DNA of 64,000 bases from Amorphochlora amoebiformis. Taxonomy: Eukaryota > Cercozoa > Chlorarachniophyceae. Shown piece by piece: positions 49,331-64,000 of this stretch. The translations under genes were made by a program, and so were the position numbers. Within the stretch, counting starts at the first letter, position 1. Each line of letters starts with the position of its first letter. The stretch is from NCBI GenBank assembly GCA_054601695.1, contig BAAHQB010000004.1:1922001-1986000 (forward strand), read 5' to 3'. The notes beneath the pieces are model-generated. The model made no database searches, was not told where the DNA came from, and worked only from the letters and a program-made list of their open reading frames with translations.

Positions 49331-49430
49331 CATATATAAATGTATACATATATATATATATATATATACATATACTATTCTATATAAATATGCATATATA
49401 TTGGACATTATATTTAAGTCATATATACCT
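48870..49430. repeat. Intergenic (TA)n
   Basis: Mostly TA and ATAC repeats; nothing coding is seen. Confidence 0.8.
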
Positions 49431-49470
49431 CTCAGTTCACGACGAACTACAATCTACGATGAGATAGACC

Positions 49471-52876
<3,406 letters not shown>

Positions 52877-52966
52877 TTCTGTTGTCTATATTCATAGATA
52901 TAAATAATATCATTTAAAATACATGAATGAACATAATATATATGTATATATGATATATGAATGTGT

Positions 52967-53011
<45 letters not shown>

Positions 53012-53078
53012 CCGAGATAGAGGCATAGAGAGTATGTAGATACACAGACAGACAGATATACATATATATATTCTATAT

Positions 53079-53128
<50 letters not shown>

Positions 53129-53205
53129 GAAGATAGATAATGCGTGTGTGACAGACGTGAACACGCAGGTTTAAATATGCATAATGATATATGTATATAA
53201 ATGCG

Positions 53206-53260
<55 letters not shown>

Positions 53261-53290
53261 CAACTTTTGTAGACACTTACATATGTATAC

Positions 53291-53906
<616 letters not shown>

Positions 53907-54004
53907 CTATACATTTACAATACATGAATATATACATATATGTACATGTATATGTATATATATATATATACATATAATTATATATATATATATACTATAA
54001 AATA

Positions 54005-54490
54005 TGTAATCCTTACCCCTAACCCTAACCCTAACCCTAACACTAACCCCATTCCTAACCTACAATGAACCCTAACTCTAACTCTATGGCTAAAAATAAC
54101 CCTAACAATAGCCGTAACCCTAACCCTAACCCTAATCCTAACCCTAAGACTACCCTTAACCCTAACCCTAACTCACGAGTAACCATAATCTATAACTTTT
54201 ACATTAGTCCTAACCCTAATCCTAACCCTGACCCTAACCCTAACCCTAATCCTATCTGTAACCCCAACCTAATCCAACCCTAACCTTATCCGTAACCCTA
54301 GCCCTAGCCCTAGCCGTAACCCTAACCCTAACCCTAGCCCTAACCCTAACTCTGACCCTAACCCTAGCCGTAGGATCCTAAACGTGTTTCGAAATATAAA
54401 TAAATAGGAGTTGAATCTATGCGCTGTCTACCTCGTAAAAGCTCTAACACTAACCCTAACCCTAACCCTAACCCTAACCCTAACTATAGA
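54005..54490. repeat. CCCTAA-like array
   Basis: Degenerate CCCTAA with CCTAGCCC, CCGTAACC and ACTCTAACC variants, broken by a unique piece at 54372-54450. Confidence 0.93.
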
Positions 54491-54519
54491 TGTATATAGA
54501 GAGAGATAAAGAGGTTTAA

Positions 54520-54602
54520 AACTACAGAGACAAGGGGAAAGGGAGAGAGAGAGGGAGAGAGGGAGAGAGAGAGAGGGTTAGAGGGAGAGAGGGAGAGAGA
54601 GA

Positions 54603-54645
<43 letters not shown>

Positions 54646-54724
54646 TATGTATATATAGAATAATACATATGTATATATATATATATATTGATAATCCCGT
54701 TCCCATCCTCAATGTCATCTTTGC

Positions 54725-54786
<62 letters not shown>

Positions 54787-55227
54787 TATGTATATCAATA
54801 TGCAAAGCACATGAATGTGTGTGTAGGACATATGTCCAGCTACAATAACAATGCAACACAAACATATTCGAACATATGAATTTTATATATATATGTATAT
54901 ATATAAACTTCTTTCAAATTTAGTAAAATAAACATGTTTGCCTAAGAGGAGTCACTAATCTCCAGCTACGTTAAAGCGAGTCAAGCCTTTAGGGTCAGGG
55001 TTAGAGTTAGGGTTAGGGTTCGGGTTGGGGTAGGGTGGGGTCTGGTTTCAGGTTAGGGTTAGTAAAACCTCTAGTCCCAAGGCGCGAGGGTCTAGGTGTG
55101 CTATTATTTGACCATCTTATTTGGGATCCACTGAAGTTAGGGTTAGATTAAGTGCATGCAGATGTATATATGTATGTATGTATTTATGTATATATATATA
55201 TATGTATATATGTATATATAATATATT

Positions 55228-55265
<38 letters not shown>

Positions 55266-55411
55266 TATATATATGTACATAATATACTTCAGTGAATACT
55301 ATATATTTGGAAGTATCGCTACTAGTTAGCCATTATGTCAGGGACCCGCTGGGTTTAGCATTTGCTACACATGCAACATTTACATACATATGTAATTTAT
55401 ATACTTATATG

Positions 55412-55448
<37 letters not shown>

Positions 55449-55584
55449 TTATATATTTATGTGTATACATTGATATGTGTACATATACATGTACATGTAG
55501 AACATATACACACGTACGTACATCACATTGTACACTACATAATCTATATATTTATGATATATATATATATATTATATATATATA

Positions 55585-55624
<40 letters not shown>

Positions 55625-55626
55625 GT

Positions 55627-55657
<31 letters not shown>

Positions 55658-55700
55658 GTTATATATATATATATATATATATATGTACTCAAATAAATTA
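54520..55700. other. Non-coding stretch: GA tract, (TA)n and short unique pieces
   Basis: 54535-54605 is GA-rich, 54605-54785 is TA, 54985-55075 is TTAGGG-like and 55410-55690 is TA. Unique pieces at 54930-55000, 55080-55150 and 55300-55380 show no exon I could place in a gene. Confidence 0.6.
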
Positions 55701-55708
55701 CTTAGCAG

Positions 55709-55954
55709 GTTTCTCGATAGGGTTGCGATTGGTATTAACGGGAGACTGGACCCGATGCGGGCTTCCACCCGGAGTTCTGATATCACTTACGTGAAGGTAT
55801 AAATCATCTCTTTTTCACGCACCCCAACTATTCTCTCTTTCTCTCTATATAATATATATATAGTCCTAGTCTAATATATACGTGTATGTATATATATATA
55901 TATATATGTATATATATGTATGTACATGTATATATATATATATGTGTGTGTGGG

Positions 55955-56004
<50 letters not shown>

Positions 56005-56094
56005 AATATGTACATAATATATATATATATATCGTATAATATATACACATATACAAATATATATATATATGTAAAAAACCATATATGAATATAT

Positions 56095-56131
<37 letters not shown>

Positions 56132-56394
56132 ATATATATCTATATATAATATAATATATCTATACATATGTGTATATTCGTACAAAAATTCTCTCTCGTT
56201 ATTTTAAACTCATGTATATATTCTCCTCTCCAAATACCTATCTCTATTTATCGGTATCCCTCAATCTCTCTCACTCGAATTTCTCCTTCGCTCTCTCTCT
56301 CTCTCTATGTTTCTCTCTCTCCCTCTCTCTCTATCTCTCTGTCGGTTTCCCTCTCTTTCTCTCTATCAGTTTCCCTCTCTCTCACGCGGTTTCC

Positions 56395-56429
<35 letters not shown>

Positions 56430-56667
56430 GGTTTAGGTCTCTCTCTCTCTCTCTCTCGCGGTTTCCGTCTCTCTCTCTCTCGCGGTTTCCGTCTCTCTCT
56501 CTCTCTCTCTTCTTTCTCTACCTCTCTCTCTCTCTCACAATACCCGAGGCTCTTCTCGTCGGTGTTACTAGATCCGCTGCCTCGCTTTTCGTTGGGAGTA
56601 TGGGGTCTCTCGTACGTTCTGATTTGGGTATATGTGGAATATTAGAGAGAGAAGAGGTATATGTATG

Positions 56668-56750
<83 letters not shown>

Positions 56751-56785
56751 TTTCATGTAATGTATAATATGTTTGTATGCATGTG

Positions 56786-56844
<59 letters not shown>

Positions 56845-56955
56845 GTATATATATATATAATTACATGTGTATGTATATAAATACATGTGTATGTAAACAT
56901 AGAAATCTATGATATGCAAAATACATTTCATATATGAAAACGTTATATATATATA

Positions 56956-56992
<37 letters not shown>

Positions 56993-57088
56993 CATCTGAA
57001 TATATACAATTATATCTACATCTACATACATATATACATCTTAATATAAATATATATACACACATATATATATATATATATGTATGTA

Positions 57089-57173
<85 letters not shown>

Positions 57174-57190
57174 TATTATATAAATATATA

Positions 57191-57232
<42 letters not shown>

Positions 57233-57335
57233 ATATATGTATGCAGGTTTACGAGTAAATGTACCCGGCAAAAGAGCGATGAGACTCAAACGAATGAACA
57301 GAGCTCAGTGTCTCCGCGATCTGTTTAATAAATAA
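55709..57335 (+). CDS. 3' end of a basic protein gene, 3 exons
   Basis: Exons 55709-55796 ([19 protein letters not shown]), 56549-56627 ([19 protein letters not shown]) and 57247-57335 ([19 protein letters not shown], then TAA overlapping AATAAA) agree in phase. The C terminus is strongly basic, as in RNA-binding or ribosomal proteins, but no family is recognised. The middle exon is preceded by a 300-bp CT tract acting as a giant polypyrimidine stretch. The minus strand of the middle exon is also open; phase agreement favours plus. Confidence 0.6.
56230..56535. repeat. CT-rich tract immediately before an acceptor
   Basis: CTCTCT with repeated GCGGTTTCCGTCTCTCTCTC units, ending 13 bp before the exon at 56549. 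Confidence 0.93.
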
Positions 57336-57364
57336 AGTCTATATTTGTATATTTTAATACGATG

Positions 57365-57402
<38 letters not shown>

Positions 57403-57430
57403 CATATTTATATATATATATATATATAAT

Positions 57431-57534
57431 TCATAAAAAGCTTATTAAGATTCTCTACATATGCACATATGATGATATACATTGTAAGTATAGTAATAAT
57501 CGTGACAATATAGCTCATATTGCAAATATATATA

Positions 57535-57600
<66 letters not shown>

Positions 57601-57603
57601 ATG

Positions 57604-57664
<61 letters not shown>

Positions 57665-57670
57665 TATATA

Positions 57671-57708
<38 letters not shown>

Positions 57709-58111
57709 ATGTATATAATATATATATATATATATATATTGTATATATATTATATATATATATATAACTACATATTATATATATACATATATATATATAT
57801 TATATATACATATATACATATACATGTGTATGTATTGTTGAAATATTTTTGTATTTATATATGCACGTTTTTATATCCTTTAAACATATATATATATATA
57901 TAGTCTATACTGTATGTATATAACATTACCTTTTCAATAAAGGGTTCATCCAACACGTTTTCAATATCCTCAACGGTCTTTGCAGACAGGTTAACCTAGG
58001 TAAAAAAAAATTAGGATAATCTAGGTAATATATACATAAATTCATATACCTATATGCACATATATTGATATGTATATATATACATATGTGTGTGTGTATG
58101 TGTTTGTGTGT

Positions 58112-58155
<44 letters not shown>

Positions 58156-58576
58156 TAATTGTCAGCGCAACGGTGTGGTCAAGCAGTAGTCCAGAGATTA
58201 ATTGTAGTCCATTTGATTTATAATAAATGACGAAGGAAAATTCACAGCCAGTTCATTCAAGAAGTTTCTAGAGAACGGGCTGACTTACTTCTCGAACATC
58301 CTTGAATTTTGGGAAAGTTTCGGAGTTGTGACATGGTGTGACGTCACGTCCTATCACATAATACTCAAAAGGCCCGTTACTACCGGTTACTAGTAACCGG
58401 TTACTACCAGGTAGTACCGAATCAAGCGACCTCCAAGAATCTCTGGAATCTCCAGCGATCTCCAGTTATCGATATTTCAACACGCTATGGACATCTACTC
58501 TTCGAACTGCGTCCCCTCATACTATCTATATTGGCTTGTAACAATACATATATATATATATATAACATATATATAT

Positions 58577-58611
<35 letters not shown>

Positions 58612-58653
58612 TGACATATAATATGTACAATATATAATATAGTATATAATATG

Positions 58654-58687
<34 letters not shown>

Positions 58688-58808
58688 ATATACAGTTATG
58701 TATAAATACATATAATGTACATAGATATTGTAACAACAAAACTTAGTATCATAACAGTGATGTATGTATACTAGTACTACGAACATATGTATGCACTATA
58801 TATACAAG

Positions 58809-58851
<43 letters not shown>

Positions 58852-59015
58852 GCCTCCGTATATTATATGTATATAATATGTACTGTGTGTATGCACCCAA
58901 TGAGATGCTCCTGGAGCAACGTAAACGGTATATATCCTGATGGCCCTCTTGGCTAGTCGCTCAGCCATGTGTCTAAGTCTTTTATTTCCTATCAAACATT
59001 ATGTCTATTTATATG

Positions 59016-59065
<50 letters not shown>

Positions 59066-59190
59066 CATACATAACATGTATAAAAATACATACATACCTT
59101 GTACTTGTGAAAGTATATATAAATGTATGTGCATATTATGAAATGAAACATGTTCGTACACAACCGTAGGTAGGAAAAGTAATACACATC

Positions 59191-59222
<32 letters not shown>

Positions 59223-59280
59223 GTAAAATATATATATTTATATATATATATGTATATATTATATTACGTAATATACGGAT

Positions 59281-59340
<60 letters not shown>

Positions 59341-59376
59341 AATGTAAATAGATATTTACGTATATATGTATATGTG

Positions 59377-59410
<34 letters not shown>

Positions 59411-60058
59411 TATATATGTATATATATATATTTAAATATGTGTATATATAATATATATATATTTGAAGGAAATTGTGTACGAAGATAGCATTGTCGTATA
59501 CCACACCAGGAGTTTTAGCTATAAAACTAGTCCAAGGTCGCTGTACATCCATAAAGAATAAAGTTTAATCTGTGTTTCCGGGTATATCCAGTATTATTCG
59601 GTAGTAGCCGTATTCTCAGGTACCCTCCAGAATTATTCGCGAAGGTTGTCGAACAACCCTTGGTAGTTTCCAGAAATCTTTCAATTTGGAGTAGCTCATG
59701 CTTATATCCGTTCATAATGTTACTCAATATCGAAATGGACTAACTCAAGCGGCTCTCAACTAAACCATCGGCCTACCATACCGCTACGTTAACAACATAT
59801 AAATACACCATATATATATGTGTGTGCACATGTTTAGACATATATATTTAGGTTAATATACAATACACATCAATATGAAGATGTCTCTGTGTACACGCAT
59901 GTGTATATGTGTCTATGTTATTTATGCATACTACTTACTTTCTATGGGGTCTCTTGGGGCCTCACCGTAGGCACTGAAGGTAAGGTTAGGTGAAAGAAAA
60001 ATTATTTGTATATACATACACACGCATATATATATATATATATATATATATGTTATAC

Positions 60059-60094
<36 letters not shown>

Positions 60095-60197
60095 TTCTGA
60101 TATAATATATATATATAGATATGTGTAATATATATATATATATATAGATATAAATATGTGTATCCATACATATATATTTATATATATACATGTATAT

Positions 60198-60242
<45 letters not shown>

Positions 60243-60412
60243 CAAAACATAGAATACATATATATATATACATATATATATATATACATATATATATATA
60301 TCAACTTCATGAAGACTTACCGTTTGAGACGGTTTGCTTGGAGACGATAGAGGACGGCTTCCTTGTAGAATTCAAGGTTCTCGCTTGCCCATTCCTTTAC
60401 ATACATATACAT

Positions 60413-60462
<50 letters not shown>

Positions 60463-60588
60463 TATGTTATGTTTACATCTACATCCATTAATGATAACTA
60501 GATAAAACTAAATATATATATGTATATAAAAATATTTAAGTATATATTTTTTTATTATATATGTATATATATAATATATGTATATACA

Positions 60589-60633
<45 letters not shown>

Positions 60634-60675
60634 AGTATATATATATATAGATATGTTTTGATTACATACATATAA

Positions 60676-60710
<35 letters not shown>

Positions 60711-60834
60711 TATAGTATACATGTAGATATGTATTGATTACATGCATATATGTATATATATATATATATATACATATATTATATATATATATATATGTGT
60801 GTGTGTATATGTACATATATTTTGTATATCTATT

Positions 60835-60882
<48 letters not shown>

Positions 60883-60915
60883 TATACGTATTCATGCAGT
60901 CCTGAATGTATAGAA

Positions 60916-60969
<54 letters not shown>

Positions 60970-61096
60970 ATGTATGTATGTATATATATGTATATATACA
61001 TAACACACATTCACAATTTGCATACCCACCTCCAACAAATGGTCTTCAAACAGCTGGAGAAGCTCTGGGCGGGCAAGAGTGTCGGCCAGATCATGG
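57431..61096 (-). CDS. RGS-domain protein, 5 core exons plus a possible terminal exon
   Basis: Minus-strand exons: 61030-61096 ([20 protein letters not shown]), 60321-60394 ([18 protein letters not shown]), 59939-59973, 58897-58988 ([20 protein letters not shown], then SHW) and 57930-57995 ([19 protein letters not shown], then IEK). They join in phase and reproduce the RGS helix order: the L..L..LF..HL start, the SENLEFY signature (family SEENLxFW), the AxRIYxxYVxxGA helix and the following NL segment. RGS domains speed GTP hydrolysis by Galpha subunits or serve as scaffolds. The loop after SENLEF is longer than in classic RGS proteins. A last exon at 57431-57454 (RILISFL, stop) fits phase but would shorten the final helix. 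Upstream exons are missing; 61141-61210 may hold one. A SINE lies in the 57995-58897 intron. Confidence 0.78.
58158..58545 (+). mobile_element. SINE-like element, copy 5 (longest, reference copy)
   Basis: Runs from TTGTCAGCGCAACGGTG through GTGACGTCACGTCC, GGCCCGTTACTACCGGTTAC and GGAATCTCCAGCGATCTCCA to GGCTTGTAACAATACATATA. An A-box-like CAGCGCAACGG lies at the head; the B box (GGTCAAGCAGTAGTCC) is only partial. It sits in an intron of the RGS gene. Confidence 0.7.
59460..59780. other. Unique intron segment with competing open frames
   Basis: Lies between RGS exons 58988 and 59939. A minus frame from ATG at about 59700 ([18 protein letters not shown]) looks protein-like but does not fit the RGS phase chain. 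It may be a nested gene start or chance. Confidence 0.25.
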
Positions 61097-61097
61097 C

Positions 61098-61135
<38 letters not shown>

Positions 61136-61322
61136 ATATACATTTCAAAAAAACACAGAAAGAGAGTTCGAGATTGGTAAAGAAATCATCAATGTTACGC
61201 TCATTCACTTTTGGATAGGTCCTTTCACTTGGCTAAGCGCGATTTTCTAAGTAAGAAAAACTATTACAAATTGCGTAAGGGCCAAGACTAGAATAGAGTT
61301 AAGATTAGGAGTAGAATATTAG

Positions 61323-61383
61323 AGGACCTGTCGGGTGAGGTAGAGAGGCATTACGGACTCTACGCCCCACATGATCATCTAAT
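61323..61383 (+). CDS. Isolated candidate exon
   Basis: Open segment DLSGEVERHYGLYAPHDHL with an AG acceptor and GTGTAG donor on plus. No partner exon was found, so this is weak. Confidence 0.22.
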
Positions 61384-61399
61384 GTGTAGGATTGTATAT

Positions 61400-62340
<941 letters not shown>

Positions 62341-62469
62341 TAACCCAAATCCTAACCCTCACAAACTTACGTAAAAAACGAAATATATGGAGTAGAGTGT
62401 TAGCGAATACTGAGACGTTCCCAACTCTGGTTCAAAATTCCTAGGATTGGGATAAACTTAAGTCAGGGT

Positions 62470-62755
62470 GAGTTCTCAAGACATTCATTGCCAGAGTTTG
62501 GCTGTCAAGAGAGTCCATAAGTTAGACCTTTGTAAACTGGCAAATACATCCCACATATTCACTGTCAAGACACCGCACACATTGACTGTCAAGACATCCA
62601 TACCCAATGCCAGAGTTAGGCTGCCAAGAGAGTCCGTGAGTAAGTTAGACCTTTGTAAACTCACTGTCAAGACACCCCACACATTGACTGTCAAGACATC
62701 CCACGTCTTGACTGTCAAGACACCCCACGTCTTGACTGTCAAGGATACTATCCCT
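62470..62755. repeat. TTGACTGTCAAGACACCCCA minisatellite with a nested larger duplication
   Basis: About seven 23-bp units, and a roughly 55-bp segment (TGCCAGAGTTTGGCTGTCAA ... GTTAGACCTTTGTAAAC) duplicated at 62487 and 62604. It is open on plus as TVKT repeats, but I do not call a gene. Confidence 0.85.
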
Positions 62756-63122
62756 AACTATATGATATGCATAGTTCTATGAATTTCATTTTGATATATC
62801 AACCATATATATGTGTAGATCTGAATATTAGTATATAAATAACGTATATTATTTCATAAAATTTGCTTCATGATACATCAATCCTATATATACAAAGTTT
62901 GTGCACATCTAAATATAAGAAATTCACAAAAATCACTTTTAGATATATCGATCCTAGCGGTTGAGTTCGAAAGAAAAACAAGAGAGGGAGAGGATAGGTG
63001 TAGGAGCGGAAAGCGTGAGGGTAGGAGATGAGGGGGAGGATATTATAGAGGATAGAGAGGAAGGGGAGAGAAGAGATGAGAGAAGAGACGCGAAGGAAGA
63101 TGGCGAGAGTAAGGTGATGTGA

Positions 63123-63376
63123 TTACAGGTTGAGAACGAAGAAGAGGAAGACGGTCGTGATGAGAGCTATGCTCTGAATCTGAAGATTATTGACAATAGC
63201 ATGAGGGTTAACGTATCGTGAGAGCACGCAAGGAGTGAGAGATGGCAAAAAGAGCGAGAGAGGGCAACGGAGCGAATCCGACCGGGAGAGAGGAAAGGTT
63301 TTATTCCAGTTTACATCGAGGTATTGGGCTCTTATAATCATTTCATACACTTTGGTTTTAGGGGCTAGGTTCAGGG
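63123..63376 (-). CDS. 3' end of a gene for a tail-anchored membrane protein, two exons
   Basis: Minus-strand exon 63315-63376 ([18 protein letters not shown]) has a GATAG acceptor and GTAAAC donor. It joins in phase to 63123-63179 ([19 protein letters not shown]), whose last 16 residues form a C-terminal hydrophobic segment. The topology suggests insertion by a C-terminal anchor. The family is not recognised and upstream exons are not found. A frame continuing through 63315 unspliced is also open. Confidence 0.5.
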
Positions 63377-63439
63377 CTATCGAAGAGATAGGAGTAGATG
63401 TATCTGTACGCATGTATGTATGTATGTAAATATGTATGT

Positions 63440-63448
63440 TTGTGTATG

Positions 63449-63481
<33 letters not shown>

Positions 63482-63611
63482 GGAGAGAGATGTCTCTATA
63501 TGTGTATATATGTGTATATGTGTGTATATATATATGTATATATTTATGATGAATATGTATATATAATTTATGAATATATTTACCGTATATATGTATATAT
63601 ATATATATAAA

Positions 63612-63701
<90 letters not shown>

Positions 63702-63715
63702 TATATATTACTAGT

Positions 63716-63759
<44 letters not shown>

Positions 63760-63822
63760 GTATATATATGTGTGTATATGTATATATATATTTATATATA
63801 TATATATTATGATAAATACATG

Positions 63823-63850
<28 letters not shown>
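63440..63850. repeat. (TA)n with a GA/TG margin
   Basis: TA tracts at 63625-63698 and 63725-63752, preceded by a GAGAGA stretch. Beyond 63850 a direct repeat (TCGTCGAGTAACACGTTAC / TCATCGAATAACATGTTAC) lies in unique sequence with no secure exon. Confidence 0.8.
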
Positions 63851-63853
<3 letters not shown>

Positions 63854-64000
63854 GAGAGATAAACCGAATCCCCATCCTACCTAAAGAGTTTCGTCGAGTA
63901 ACACGTTACAGTCTCATCGAATAACATGTTACTAACTCTCCTACGCACACCCTGATCAAACCGACCCTTATTCCTATCCCTACACCTGACTCAACTCAAC

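Overview
The window is nuclear DNA of a single-celled, protist-grade eukaryote. The lineage cannot be fixed from sequence alone; an alga or another microbial eukaryote with intron-rich genes fits. Most of the 64 kb is simple sequence: (TA)n blocks, TTAGGG/CCCTAA telomere-like arrays, polypurine tracts, minisatellites and a small tRNA-like SINE family. Open frames rich in Ile-Tyr, Arg-Glu or Ser-Leu are repeat translations, not genes. The real coding sequence is cut into exons mostly 30-120 bp long. I rebuilt the genes by hand from protein similarity, GT-AG borders and phase agreement across each junction.

Layout from left to right: a UTP12/WDR3 WD40 gene (minus, leaves the left edge) is head to head with a longin R-SNARE gene (plus). 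A 16-kb BAR-PH gene with a C-terminal CaaX box (minus) fills 9.1-25.4 kb. A complete SWS1/ZSWIM7 SWIM-domain gene (minus, 26.2-27.4 kb) is head to head with a gene for a secretory-signal protein (plus, to 29.9 kb). Two multi-exon genes of unknown function follow on the plus strand (30.1-35.1 and 37.2-42.0 kb), separated by a palindromic minisatellite. Then come a membrane-protein fragment (minus, 42.6-43.0 kb), two small plus-strand genes (44.0-45.7 kb), a minus fragment (47.1-47.3 kb), a plus gene end (48.2-48.8 kb), a complete 152-residue minus gene (49.5-52.9 kb), a minus gene end (53.3-53.9 kb), a plus gene end (55.7-57.3 kb), an RGS-domain gene (minus, 57.4-61.1 kb) and the tail-anchored end of another minus gene (63.1-63.4 kb).

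Where a name is possible, the functions are housekeeping or membrane/signalling: ribosome biogenesis, vesicle fusion, membrane curvature and lipid binding, homologous recombination and G-protein regulation. No operon-like grouping is seen beyond shared divergent promoters. The main interest lies in the introns. In most introns the telomere-like arrays read CCCTAA, and several large GA tracts read CT, on the sense strand of the host gene, so they look like expanded branch-site and polypyrimidine elements. Exon edges are repeatedly duplicated as relics beside (TA)n, and several introns carry AG/GT at both ends, as introner-type insertions do. All exon models are manual and need transcript evidence.
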